A DNA stretch of 64,000 bases from Billgrantia montanilacus (lineage in GTDB: Bacteria > Pseudomonadota > Gammaproteobacteria > Pseudomonadales > Halomonadaceae): the NCBI RefSeq assembly GCF_003336675.1, contig NZ_QPII01000015.1:56531-120530 (forward strand). The letters are read 5' to 3'. Position 1 is the stretch's first letter; the number at the start of each line of letters is the position of its first letter. A model generated the notes under the pieces. The model ran no database searches, was not told the origin of the DNA, and worked only from the letters and a program-made list of their open reading frames with translations. The translations under genes were made by a program, and so were the position numbers. Below are positions 7,632 through 15,716 of the stretch, piece by piece.

Positions 7632-7796
7632 TTAATCAAAAGTCGATGTAATCGTACCGCCGCCTGCTGTGCTGGTGATACTGGTTCCACCGCTCCCGGA
7701 TGTAACCGTACCGCCGCCTGCTGTGCTAGTAATTTCTTGGGCCAGCGCGAATGAGGAAAAAACTGCAAGAAAGGCTATCACAAACAAATATTTCAT
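7632..7796 (-). CDS. Small secreted Gly/Thr/Ser-rich repeat peptide (54 aa)
   Basis: Short gene of 54 codons. An AAGGA site stands 7 bases before the ATG at 7796. Residues 1-19 form a clear signal peptide: M-K-Y, a hydrophobic core, and S-F-A-L-A before the predicted cut. The mature part of about 35 residues begins Q-E and holds two copies of I-T-S-T-A-G-G-G-T-[VI]-T-S, exactly 18 residues (54 bp) apart. At DNA level the copies span about 7645-7676 and 7699-7730 and differ by a few transitions. There are no cysteines. The composition suggests a beta-rich or self-associating exported peptide, which is inference. It is the leftmost gene of the element, beside the tRNA. No family is recognised. 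Confidence 0.75.
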   Translation of the reverse strand: MKYLFVIAFLAVFSSFALAQEITSTAGGGTVTSGSGGTSITSTAGGGTITSTFD

Positions 7797-7870
7797 AGAT
7801 TTTCCTTATTAAGTTTGTCTTGATGCTGCCCGAGCAATCTACCATTTAAATTAAATTAGTTTCTACGGGA

Positions 7871-8176
7871 TTAGCCTAACGCTTCACACTTCAGCGTTAG
7901 CGTCGTGCGGCGGTTGTCGGGCAGTACGGCGCGGATGCCGGCAGACACCAGCGCATACTCGTATCCAGGTCGGGGCGGTAACGCATCGTGACGCGGTAGG
8001 TTGTCTCTGACTGCTCAGCACTGGTGGCGATGAACTCGCGGCCACTGACGCCAACGATGCTTGCCCAGTCTTGGGCAATCACTGCCCACTCTTCGGTAAT
8101 CAAGCCGGTGTTCGGGTCTTGGGTCTGCGTAAACGCCTCGATGTCGATGGGGGGGGCGTAGTTGTCCGGCTCGCAT
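7871..8176 (-). pseudogene. Phage head-closure protein (SPP1 gp16/HK97 gp7-like), frame-shifted
   Basis: Reading from ATG 8176 gives M-R-A-G-Q-L-R, then a run of eight C (minus strand, 8149-8156) shifts the frame; one base fewer restores I-D-I-E-A-F-T-Q-T-Q-D-P and continues to G-R-E-F-I-A-T and Y-R-V-T-M-R-Y-R-P-D-L-D. A second lesion near 7950 (one base missing after M-R) must be mended to read L-V-S-A-G-I-R-A-V-L-P-D-N-R-R and reach the TAA at 7871. The restored ~100-residue protein has the head-closure pattern (M-R-A-G-x-L-R-H-R start, V-T-x-R-Y-R, D-N-R-R end). Two lesions suggest decay, though homopolymer sequencing error could account for the first. Confidence 0.7.
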
Positions 8177-8453
8177 CACAGCACCTCAGCGGACGGAACG
8201 GGGCCAGCAGCATCTGACACGTGGTGTTCTCGTAGTGGGTGCGGTCGAAATGGCGTTCCCGGTTCTCGTACAGATCGGACACCAGCAGCATCACAGCGGC
8301 GTGGATAGCCGCGGGCATAGGGTTGGGCATGTCATCACCTAGGATGGCCGCTGCGTGCCCCTCTGCGGCTTCTATCAGGTGCTCGATGAACTGGTCGTCT
8401 TGGTCGTGCATGACGCGCAAATGCGCCTTGGCTTCGGCTAGGGTCGTGGTCAT
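8100..8453 (-). CDS. Phage head-tail connector (HK97 gp6-like), probably with a frame-shifted tail
   Basis: Head-tail joining protein that seats on the portal in HK97-like phages. Residues 1-91 fit the family: L-A-E-A-K-A-H-L-R-V near 5-14, D-D-Q-F-I-E-H-L-I-E-A-A, and a final L-L-A-P-F-R. The remaining 26 residues (Ser/Thr/Pro/Arg-rich) are not family-like and overlap the next gene out of frame. In another frame a TGA sits at 8188-8186, inside a TGAGGTG sequence suited to be the next gene's ribosome site, so the original stop was probably there and a small indel extended the product. Start overlaps the large-terminase stub stop (ATGA). The portal, protease and capsid genes that normally lie between are gone. 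Confidence 0.68.
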   Translation of the reverse strand: MTTTLAEAKAHLRVMHDQDDQFIEHLIEAAEGHAAAILGDDMPNPMPAAIHAAVMLLVSDLYENRERHFDRTHYENTTCQMLLAPFRPLRCCDASRTTTPPPSTSRRLRRPKTRTPA

Positions 8454-8641
8454 ACGAAAACCACCTCGGTTTCTATTGGTCGGCCACTGGTCACCATCGC
8501 CCTACCAATGGCCATAATTGAACTGACGATGCCGTCTATCTTCTCGGTCGATTTCTTCTTGCTCGGCTTCACGTTCCCGGCAGCGTCGGTTTCTACCGTG
8601 ACGTTCGATGCCATCCAGGTCAGGGTGCTGTTGCCGGATCG
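8450..8641 (-). pseudogene. 3' stub of the phage large terminase subunit
   Basis: An open frame with no usable start, running from a stop at about 8644 to TGA at 8450-8452, about 63 residues. It holds the C-terminal signature of HK97-family large terminases: W-M-A-S-N-V, D-A-A-G-N-V-K-P-S-K, and S-T-E-K-I-D-G-I-V-S-S-I-M-A-I-G-R-A. The ATPase and most of the nuclease domain are missing. The break lies near 8632-8641, where similarity to terminase ends and unrelated sequence begins. Its stop overlaps the connector start by 4 bases. Confidence 0.75.
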
Positions 8642-8673
8642 TCAGGGTAAGGGTGCCGAAGATTCAACTTTGC

Positions 8674-9459
8674 CTATCTCAGGAAAAACCACCAAATCAG
8701 AATGGCGACAAAACCCCATGCTCCCGGCCGCCTGTACAACGGGATGGTAGGCTTGGCGGCTGTTGGCTGTCTCGTAACGCCAGGCGAGCCGGTTTTATTG
8801 AAGCCATTCACCGGTGATGAAGGATCACCACGCTTGCTGCCTGGCGCATGGCTATCCGCCTCTGCTTGAGCCTTTTCCGCGACACGCTGCCCAATAGAGC
8901 CGCCATATTCCCTGATCGCTTGACGACCGAGCGGCCCTGGCAGGCCATCCCACATTACTAGCTCATGCCATACGGTTTCCTGGTATGGCTCCGGCATGTC
9001 ACGGATTGACTCATGCACCCCATCCATCATCCGCTGAATCAGTTTTGTGAACGCACTCGCCATTTCTGGACCCGCTTGGTAGCCGTTATCAGCATCACCG
9101 GTGATGAGTCCTGACGCTTCTGCTTTCTTGATAGCCGGCGCTGACAGGCCAAGCTCGATAGGCTCCGAGTCCTCCATCAGCCACGCCGCTTCCTCCATAT
9201 GACCCTTGAATGGGGCCATTTCTGCCAGAAATGGCGCTGAGGCGCGATCAGCAGCCTCATCGAAAGTGTCAGTCTCAATTTCATAGAAATCGATCCAACG
9301 CTGATACCAGTCGACCCCTTCTGAAAATGAAAGATTGCGGAAATCGGATCGATAGTCATCAAGGTCGGTTACATCCTTAATGCGCACCGGCTTGGTGACG
9401 GCAGGCAGGCGTTTCAGAGAAAAGGCATCGGGCTCCTTGCGAAAGTAGCTCCAGTCCAT
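8674..9459 (-). CDS. Unknown protein with a C-terminal membrane anchor
   Basis: A 261-residue protein of no recognised family. The start at ATG 9459 (M-D-W-S-Y-F-R-K) is preferred to 9492, being preceded by GGAG 10 bases upstream. The body is acidic and rich in aromatic residues. A Gly/Pro/Ser-rich linker (about 205-240) leads to a single hydrophobic segment at the very end (W-G-F-V-A-I-L-I-W-W-F-F-L-R), suggesting a tail-anchored protein with its bulk in the cytoplasm. A terminator at 9552-9577 separates it from upstream genes, so it has its own promoter, a sign of cargo rather than a virion gene. It sits where the front of the large terminase should be, so its insertion may have accompanied that deletion. 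Confidence 0.6.
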   Translation of the reverse strand: MDWSYFRKEPDAFSLKRLPAVTKPVRIKDVTDLDDYRSDFRNLSFSEGVDWYQRWIDFYEIETDTFDEAADRASAPFLAEMAPFKGHMEEAAWLMEDSEPIELGLSAPAIKKAEASGLITGDADNGYQAGPEMASAFTKLIQRMMDGVHESIRDMPEPYQETVWHELVMWDGLPGPLGRQAIREYGGSIGQRVAEKAQAEADSHAPGSKRGDPSSPVNGFNKTGSPGVTRQPTAAKPTIPLYRRPGAWGFVAILIWWFFLR

Positions 9460-9551
9460 AGTTCTAGAACTCCAGGCAGGTGATGCCTTCAACCTAGCAC
9501 CAGGCAGTCAGCTATGTGCTATCGGCGCGCCAACGATTCATGTGACAGGCG

Positions 9552-9577
9552 CAAAAAAGGGGCCCAGAAAGGGCCCC
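9552..9577 (-). terminator. Rho-independent terminator in the element
   Basis: Minus-strand stem GGGGCCC/GGGCCCC followed by TTTTTTG. It lies 95 bases beyond the stop of the coiled-coil gene (9672) and 93 bases before the start of the membrane-anchored gene (9459). The rest of 9460-9671 holds only a second weak inverted repeat around GCGGGCAT/ATGCCCGC. Confidence 0.8.
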
Positions 9578-9671
9578 AAGGATGCGGGCATCGAGAGGAG
9601 TAAATGCCCGCTAGCCCCACCGATCATGTCACCCGTTGCCGGGCGGAAATCTTTGAATGGCTATCATAGGA

Positions 9672-10745
9672 TCACTCCTCGATGCCAGCGGCTGTCACTT
9701 CGAGACCATTGCTGTTGAACAGGTCGCGGCGCGGGTGGTGGTGAAGGTATGGCATTGTCGCCGTCAGTCGGGCGCGGCCATAGCTGGCTTCCGGGTTCGC
9801 CTCCTCCAAGTCCGCATAGATGCGATCAAGGTCGGCCAGGTCATCGCGCATGGCCTCGATCTTCTCCACTAGGGCGCTCTCGCGGGCGGCGAGGTCGGCT
9901 TGCCGTACCCGGTCCAGGGCGGTGTGGTAAACGCTCCGCACGGAGGCCAGGGTCTGATTTGCACCTTCCAGCTTGCGCTCCAGCCCTCGGCGAGCGGCGG
10001 TCATCTCGCGGTGTAGTGCCTGTTCCTTCGCCAGCGCCTCGGCGGCCTTTGTTGCCGTCACCTTCGCGGCCTTCACCTCCTCGCTTCCTGCCTCGCCCAG
10101 TGCAGCCAGCGCTTCGGCTTCCTCAAGGCGTTCCATCGCAGCACGCTCGGCATCCTGGCACAGTTGCAAAGGGCCTTCATCGCTGTCCATGTTCCGCAGG
10201 GTGGTGTCGATGCGGTCGCGCTCACCCTCGGCGTTTTTAACCTCCTTGCGCATATCGCCAAGCGTGGAGGCACTGGCCTTCGGCGCCTTTCCCTCGATGG
10301 CTTCCAGCTCAGCTAGCACGGCTTCACGCTGGGCAGTCAGGTGTTCGAGGTCGGTGGTTGCCTCATTGAGGGCTTGCAGGTGGCCACTGATAGCGCTCAA
10401 CGTGGCGCGTGCGAACTGGTCGCGCTCGGGATTAGCGTGGCGATCATTTGCCCGGAGGATCTGACTCAGAATGTCAGCGAGGCGCTTTGCCTCAGCAGCC
10501 ATGTCTTCGTGGGTTTCATCGCCCTGGATGGTGTAGTGGTACGCACGCAGAGGCATGGCGCCACTACCGTTGGCGGATCGGATGGCGTGCTCCAGGCCAT
10601 TGCGGGCGCGCTTCACCTCATCCTGTACTTTGCCGATGCCGGTCACTTCAGCGAGTTCTGTCTGCTTCGCCTTCAGGGACTCGAACCACTCCCCCCAGCT
10701 TGCGAAGGTGCGGGTAGTGATCTTGCTCTTGGTTGGGGTGGCCAT
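9672..10745 (-). CDS. Long coiled-coil protein of unknown function, phage region
   Basis: A 357-residue, Ala/Glu/Arg-rich protein. The start at ATG 10745 (M-A-T-P-T-K-S-K) has GGAGG 6 bases upstream. Residues ~115-320 show long heptad-like runs (A-L-A-A-L-G-E-A, L-E-R-K-L-E-G-A) and are almost certainly coiled coil; the N-terminal ~75 residues (F-A-S-W-G-E-W-F-E-S-L) and C-terminal ~40 look folded. No catalytic motif is seen. It lies directly after the small terminase gene, where phages normally carry the large terminase. A scaffolding or structural role is possible but unsupported. Confidence 0.65.
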   Translation of the reverse strand: MATPTKSKITTRTFASWGEWFESLKAKQTELAEVTGIGKVQDEVKRARNGLEHAIRSANGSGAMPLRAYHYTIQGDETHEDMAAEAKRLADILSQILRANDRHANPERDQFARATLSAISGHLQALNEATTDLEHLTAQREAVLAELEAIEGKAPKASASTLGDMRKEVKNAEGERDRIDTTLRNMDSDEGPLQLCQDAERAAMERLEEAEALAALGEAGSEEVKAAKVTATKAAEALAKEQALHREMTAARRGLERKLEGANQTLASVRSVYHTALDRVRQADLAARESALVEKIEAMRDDLADLDRIYADLEEANPEASYGRARLTATMPYLHHHPRRDLFNSNGLEVTAAGIEE

Positions 10746-10780
10746 GTTGCCTCCTCGGTTTTGCGGTGTGGTGGTTCTTG

Positions 10781-11287
10781 TCACGCCCTGGCGGCGCCTT
10801 CGTCTTCGTCGGCCACAATGGCCCGGTACATCTGTTCACGTAGCGCGTCGGTGATGCGCTCGACTTGCTCAATCGCCTCCGGGGGTAACCCTGCATCCCG
10901 CTCAAGCATGTCGGCCAATGAATCGAGGCCACTTGCCATGGCCTTGGCCAGGATGCTCATTTCCCGTTGTGCCTCTTCCACTGGCACCAGATTTCGCAGT
11001 TCGCGCTCCAGCTTTACGCGCTCGTTCTCACTCTGGAACCACGCCTTCCGGTCTTGCGGTTGAAAGTCACCAACGTCTGCCGCTCCGGTGTTCTCGGACT
11101 GGCGGGCGGTCATGGCCTCCACGACATCAGCCAGGCGGTAAACCGGGTTGCCGTGTCGCGTGCCGCAAGGCGATACAGCTGCCTCTCGAATCACCTTTGC
11201 CACGGTGCGACGGTCGCGGCCGATGGCCTCGGCAATGCGGTTGATTGACCACTCATAGGCACGCTCTCGGCTGACGACTTCACCCAT
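10781..11287 (-). CDS. Phage terminase small subunit (DUF1441/Nu1-like)
   Basis: DNA-recognition subunit of a phage packaging motor. The 168-residue protein has an N-terminal winged helix-turn-helix (I-N-R-I-A-E-A-I-G-R-D-R-R-T-V-A-K at about 16-32, then Y-R-L-A-D-V-V-E-A), a charged linker, and the C-terminal DUF1441 segment with V-E-E-A-Q-R-E-M and L-E-R-D-A-G-L-P-P-E-A-I-E. It looks intact, though its large-subunit partner survives only as a stub. A retained small subunit is a known feature of some phage satellites, where it redirects a helper's packaging; whether that applies here is speculation. Confidence 0.75.
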   Translation of the reverse strand: MGEVVSRERAYEWSINRIAEAIGRDRRTVAKVIREAAVSPCGTRHGNPVYRLADVVEAMTARQSENTGAADVGDFQPQDRKAWFQSENERVKLERELRNLVPVEEAQREMSILAKAMASGLDSLADMLERDAGLPPEAIEQVERITDALREQMYRAIVADEDEGAARA

Positions 11288-11525
11288 GGCAGCACCTGTA
11301 CATCAGCAGGCCGGTCTGCCGGCGCGTGATGCTCACCTCGATACGGCCAGAGGCGGCGCCCTGTGCGGCTCTCAGGCACCTGTGGTGGAGCGCCCTGAAA
11401 CCTCGAAATTCCCTCGAACGCCGGGCCTCTACGTCCCCATGGTCGGGGGAGGGTCGCCAGGGAGGACCCGGCGTTTTGTTACGTTGCGCTACACTGACTA
11501 GCCACACATTGCTGAGGGCAAGCGC

Positions 11526-11780
11526 ATGGCGCAGAACAAAGTTGAAGAACACGGGAGCACAGCGGCTGGCTGGTGTTTTGTTGCTGCCGTCCTGATCCCA
11601 GTGGCCACCGGCATATGGCTCGAATGGGCCGGCCCTTGGTGGGCCTATGTCATCGCGGGGGTGTTGCTTTTCATGGCCACTCTTAGCGGCTGGGTTACCG
11701 GGACTCAAGAAAGGGAGGTCCACCAGGCAATCACGGAAATGAATGAACGCCAGAAGGCAGCTGAACGGGGTGATCAGTAG
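11526..11780 (+). CDS. Small two-helix membrane protein, plus-strand cargo
   Basis: An 84-residue protein with hydrophobic segments at about 15-31 (A-G-W-C-F-V-A-A-V-L-I-P-V) and 36-59 (W-A-Y-V-I-A-G-V-L-L-F-M), then a charged C-terminal tail. A GAGGG site lies 8 bases before the ATG. It is on the plus strand inside a minus-strand phage block, as phage cargo genes (morons) often are. The two-TM layout could suit a holin or superinfection-exclusion protein, but no family motif is visible and no lysin gene is present. Confidence 0.6.
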   Translation: MAQNKVEEHGSTAAGWCFVAAVLIPVATGIWLEWAGPWWAYVIAGVLLFMATLSGWVTGTQEREVHQAITEMNERQKAAERGDQ

Positions 11781-11875
11781 CTCGCGCCACTTCTCTGGAG
11801 CCATCGGCAATTTGCCGGCAGCCCACGCTCCACAGGCGTATGGCCTCTGGCCCTGAAACAAAGCTGGCACGGTCA

Positions 11876-12334
11876 TCACTTGGCCCACCGGTCGCCGGGA
11901 CCTTCAATGGCGCCGTTACCCTGGGCCTCCTCAATACCCGCCTCGATAGTTTCCAGCGTGTATTGGAACAGCTGTAATTCTCGCTGCGCAGCCGCCTCTC
12001 GCTCGACGTGGTGGGCCAGCTCTCGCATGTAGCCAACGGCCCGGTTCGCCAGGCGCTTCACTCCATCCCCCCTGCTGTTTTTCGGCAGGTCGCGGGCGTG
12101 TTCACGGATGGCATCGGCGAAGGTCATGAATGGCGCATGCACCTCCCTCCGGGTGGCTTTTGCCAGCACCAGGCCTGCTGCCTGGACTCGCGGACAGCTC
12201 ACGCCTGGGCAGTGGGTGCCGAGCGTCTTCAGCCTGGTGAGGGCTTGGTTGAACTGACGGTGATGGTAGTCACGGCGCTGGCGGGCAGCGGTGGCTTTCT
12301 CACAAAGTTCTCGGGATAGAGTTGGCGGCATCAA
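11876..12334 (-). CDS. Unknown helical phage protein, paralogue of its upstream neighbour
   Basis: A 152-residue, Arg/Ala/Glu-rich, all-helical protein. The segment F-A-D-A-I-R-E-H-A-R-D-L-P followed by about 20 residues to R-E-L-A-H and a Gln/Glu-rich helix resembles F-R-E-F-T-D-G-L-V-R-H-A-R-Q-N-P in the adjacent gene (12331-12777). Both are ~150 residues and end in long helices, so they look like an old tandem duplication. They follow the tape-measure gene with 4-base overlaps (ATGA) and probably form one transcript with it. Function unknown. Confidence 0.65.
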   Translation of the reverse strand: MMPPTLSRELCEKATAARQRRDYHHRQFNQALTRLKTLGTHCPGVSCPRVQAAGLVLAKATRREVHAPFMTFADAIREHARDLPKNSRGDGVKRLANRAVGYMRELAHHVEREAAAQRELQLFQYTLETIEAGIEEAQGNGAIEGPGDRWAK

Positions 12335-12777
12335 TGGACCCCTCCCCCTTGCTTGCGCTCAAGCGCATAAAGGTTCTCGGCTTCCCGTGTAAGGGTGCTT
12401 AGTCGCTCCATGGCGCGGAGCTCGTATTGGCGAGCTTCCTGGGCCTTCAACATGATGATGTTGGCCTGAGCAACGAGACCCATCAGGCGGGCGCGCTCGA
12501 CAGCCCCCGGGGGATTTTGTCGTGCATGCCTTACCAGCCCATCCGTGAATTCCCGGAACGGAACACGGCGCTTATCATTGAGGGCAGTGGCCAAGGCTTC
12601 ACCCGCCTCGGTTATTACCGGATCACCCAGGGGTCGAACCTGCCGGGTCAGTGCTGCGAAGGCTTCGCGTACCTGGCCCAGTGTCTTGCGGGCTTCCTTG
12701 AGGGCCATTCGGCTGCCGGCGATCTTTATCAGCAGCTCGCGCATGGCGGGCGAGTGAGTCGGGTCGATGCCAATCAT
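12331..12777 (-). CDS. Unknown helical phage protein next to the tape measure gene
   Basis: A 148-residue helical protein with a central F-R-E-F-T-D-G-L-V-R-H-A-R motif (about 74-86) shared loosely with the downstream gene product. The N-terminal M-I-G-I-D-P-T-H-S-P-A-M-R-E-L-L leads into helices; a Gly-rich end (Q-G-G-G-V-H) closes it. The start overlaps the tape-measure stop by 4 bases, implying translational coupling. In siphophages the gene after the tape measure usually encodes a distal tail protein, but this short helical product does not look like one. Confidence 0.62.
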   Translation of the reverse strand: MIGIDPTHSPAMRELLIKIAGSRMALKEARKTLGQVREAFAALTRQVRPLGDPVITEAGEALATALNDKRRVPFREFTDGLVRHARQNPPGAVERARLMGLVAQANIIMLKAQEARQYELRAMERLSTLTREAENLYALERKQGGGVH

Positions 12778-15653
12778 GCGGCGCCTCCGTTAATCCCTAA
12801 GAGGAACTCGGCACCTTCGGCATTGGCCCGCAGTTGCACCCGTTCGATGATGTTCCACATGATCATCTCCAGCGCCGGCTCCAGGCCGTCGCTTTCGATT
12901 TTGATCAATCCTTCTCCATCCCGTAGCGCCTGGGTGCGGGCTTCAAGGTTGCTGATCTGTGCGTCGATCACCCTTTTTTGCTGGTCCGCCGCTTCGCGCT
13001 GAATATCGAGCTGCTGCTGAATGGCGCCCTCAAGGTCCCACCGCTGGCTCATCGACAGGTCTCCGCCGGCCAGGGTGTCCCACATGCTCGCGGAAGATTC
13101 GGCCAGGCCGGTGACGACATCGCTGGTTGCCGAGAGGATGGCCTCAACCTTGCGAGCATCCGCCTCGATCTCCGCGACGCTAATGGAGGCCGTGAACTCC
13201 ATGGCCTTGATGCGCTCATTGCTGGCCAGCTCGTTCATCTGCTTTTCGAGCTCGAAAAACTGGTCCGTGGTGAGGTCAACCTTCTTACCGGCTTCCTCCA
13301 TGTCCCTACCCAGGATGCTGATTCCGCTGGCCGCCTCGACGCTGCCGTCCTTCATGTCATTGAGGGTGGCCACCATGGCGTCATAGACATCCTCATCGAT
13401 CATTCCCGCCTCGAACTGGCTGCGTACCTTGCCCAAGGCTTCCTCTACCTGGCGGCTGTTATCGACGGCCTGGTAGGAGTTGTCGTTGAGCCTTTCCCAG
13501 GCGCCGGCAGATTCCTCGATGCCGTGAATGTAATTCCAGAGCGTGTCCGCATTGGTCGAATGCGCCTGCGCGGTCTGGTCGGCCTGCCGGTTCGCGGCCT
13601 CCAGGGCGGCACGCCATTCGTTCCAGGCGTTGACCCCCTCCATGATGGAAGTGCCGGTGCCTGCCACGGATTGAGCGGCCTTTACGGCAGCGTCTGAAAT
13701 GGTCCGCGTGCTGGTGGTGGCCTCGTCTGTTCCGCGTGCCATTGCCCCCAGTGCGGTATTGACCTCCCCGGTGGACCGGATCCACTGTGCGGTGGCGTGG
13801 TCCCATACGACTGTCCCGTCCTCGATGGCATCGAAAAGGTCGTCGTAGTTCTCCACCATGCCTTTGGCGGATTCATCGACAGCATCCAGCAGCTTGCCCT
13901 GTGCCTCCTCGATGTCGCCGATGCCTACCACGTAGTCCACTGCCTTCCCGGTCAGGTAGACCAGGGCGCCGGCAGCCAGGCCGGCAGCCCCGACAAGCCC
14001 AGCGGCGCCGGTAGCGCCCATGACAGCCACCAGCTTGCCGGTCGCGGCTGTCATCACCGGGATTGCGCCCTTGGCTCCGGCCAGGCCGTTGATGATGCCC
14101 AGCAGGCTGCTGAAGACGCTCAGCACCGTGGTCAAGACGACGGCACCCCCGCCAATCTTGCCCAGCAGAGCAACCCACTCGGGGTCTATCTTCATGATCC
14201 AGCTAGCCAGGTCGGCAAGCTGCTCGATGAACGGCACCAGGGCGGTGATCGTCCCGGCGGTGTATTGGCTCAGCATCTCGAAGCCGGTGCCCAGGGTCTG
14301 GATTACCGATGCGAGGCCTTCGGCGCTGGTGATGTCAGCGTTGTTGAATATTCCGCCGATGGCTTCGCGGATCGCTTCGATACCGTTGAGGAACCCGCTC
14401 CAGTCGGCCGACTCCAGGGCTTCGGGGAGGTTGGCGGCGACAGCCTGTAGCTTGGCCTCCATCGCCTGAAAGACGCTTTCGAGCTGTTCGACAAACTGAT
14501 TGAGCTGGCCATCGTTCAGCGATATGCCGATGGCGTTGAAGATGGCGGCAATGGCTTCCTGAATGCCCCCGAACGAATCGAGTAGCGGATCCCCCAGGTT
14601 GATCAGCGCCACGGTCATCGCGTTCTTGATCTTCTGAGACCCTTGTTCGACGGTGCCGGCCATCTTCTCGAAGGCGGTGGCTGTCGCGCCGGCCTTGTTC
14701 TCCATGTCCTCCAGGCCATCCGCAAACGCCTCGGCCACCGGCCCCATCAGCGACAACATGCCCTTGGTTGCCTCGGAGGAACCGAACAGGATGCGCATCT
14801 GTTCCTCGCTGCCGCCAGTGGCCTCAGCAAGCATGTCCATGAAGTCGGCCAGGCCCATGCTTCGCAGAGCCGTCGCGTTGAACTCGATGCCCAGCTCTTC
14901 CGCCAGCGTCCGCGCTTGCTGCGAGGGGCCCATGATCGAATTCAAGGCGGCGCCGACTTGCGTTACTGCCTGGCTGGTCGATAGACCGGTGGTAGTCAGA
15001 GCCGACACGGCAGAGGAAAGGGTTTCGAAATCCACGCCCAGCTGTGAGGCCAGGCCGGTGATGTTAGGCAGGGAGCTTGCCAGCTCTCCAATGGTCGTCA
15101 TGCCGTTGGCCATGGCCACGAAGAGCGTATCGGTGTAGTCGCTCGCCTCGCTGGCTTCAGCGCCGTAGGCACTCAGCGTGCCGGCCAGCGACCTGGCGGC
15201 GGTATCAAGGTTCGTCTTGCCGCCGACTGCCAGTTGCTCGGCAGCGCCCAGCAAGGTCATAGACTCGGCAGTGTCATTGCCGGCCGAAATCAAGTTGTAG
15301 TAGGCGCCAGTGATCGTATCGATGGATTGCGTGCTGTCGGTGGCATAATCGAGGATCCCCGAGCGCAGCCCGTCCAGGGAGTCGCCCGACTCATCCAGCA
15401 GGGTAGTGATCTCTCGAAAGCTGGCGTCGAAGTCGCCGGATACCTTCACGGCAAGGCCGGTCACAGCGGCCCCGGTTGCCAGCAGCGCGGTCTGTGCCTT
15501 CAGCACCCCAAAGGTGAAGTCGGCCAGCGGCTGGGCGGCGCCCTGGACGCTGCCGGCCACGTTGTCGAGCTGCCTGGTGACTGACGTTACGCCCGCACCC
15601 ATGGCATCCACGCCTTCGAAGATTATCGCTACGCTTTTTTCCAAATCTGCCAT
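12774..15653 (-). CDS. Phage tail tape measure protein (TP901 family)
   Basis: Sets tail length and leaves the tail with the DNA in siphophages. The 959-residue protein has the TP901 core domain at about 60-400: F-D-A-S-F-R-E-I-T-T-L, then Y-N-L-I-S-A-G-N-D, L-G-A-A-E-Q-L-A-V-G-G-K-T-N-L and T-T-G-L-S-T-S-Q-A-V-T-Q-V. A hydrophobic Ala/Gly-rich stretch near 505-575 is typical of the membrane-interacting part, and the C-terminal third is helical. It reads through without lesions, unlike the head genes. No major tail, baseplate or fibre genes accompany it. At ~960 residues it would set a tail of roughly 140 nm by the usual rule of thumb. Confidence 0.92.
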   Translation of the reverse strand: MADLEKSVAIIFEGVDAMGAGVTSVTRQLDNVAGSVQGAAQPLADFTFGVLKAQTALLATGAAVTGLAVKVSGDFDASFREITTLLDESGDSLDGLRSGILDYATDSTQSIDTITGAYYNLISAGNDTAESMTLLGAAEQLAVGGKTNLDTAARSLAGTLSAYGAEASEASDYTDTLFVAMANGMTTIGELASSLPNITGLASQLGVDFETLSSAVSALTTTGLSTSQAVTQVGAALNSIMGPSQQARTLAEELGIEFNATALRSMGLADFMDMLAEATGGSEEQMRILFGSSEATKGMLSLMGPVAEAFADGLEDMENKAGATATAFEKMAGTVEQGSQKIKNAMTVALINLGDPLLDSFGGIQEAIAAIFNAIGISLNDGQLNQFVEQLESVFQAMEAKLQAVAANLPEALESADWSGFLNGIEAIREAIGGIFNNADITSAEGLASVIQTLGTGFEMLSQYTAGTITALVPFIEQLADLASWIMKIDPEWVALLGKIGGGAVVLTTVLSVFSSLLGIINGLAGAKGAIPVMTAATGKLVAVMGATGAAGLVGAAGLAAGALVYLTGKAVDYVVGIGDIEEAQGKLLDAVDESAKGMVENYDDLFDAIEDGTVVWDHATAQWIRSTGEVNTALGAMARGTDEATTSTRTISDAAVKAAQSVAGTGTSIMEGVNAWNEWRAALEAANRQADQTAQAHSTNADTLWNYIHGIEESAGAWERLNDNSYQAVDNSRQVEEALGKVRSQFEAGMIDEDVYDAMVATLNDMKDGSVEAASGISILGRDMEEAGKKVDLTTDQFFELEKQMNELASNERIKAMEFTASISVAEIEADARKVEAILSATSDVVTGLAESSASMWDTLAGGDLSMSQRWDLEGAIQQQLDIQREAADQQKRVIDAQISNLEARTQALRDGEGLIKIESDGLEPALEMIMWNIIERVQLRANAEGAEFLLGINGGAA

Positions 15654-15716
15654 GGGTCTATCTCTCTATTCGTGTCACGCCACCAGCGCGGGAAGTCGCC
15701 GGATGGTCGCCTTGGG

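Noticed and set aside
11280..11888. Minus-strand open frame of 202 codons
   Set aside because: It lies opposite the 84-residue two-TM gene, which has a ribosome site and sensible membrane segments; the longer frame has a Pro/Arg/His-rich shadow composition.
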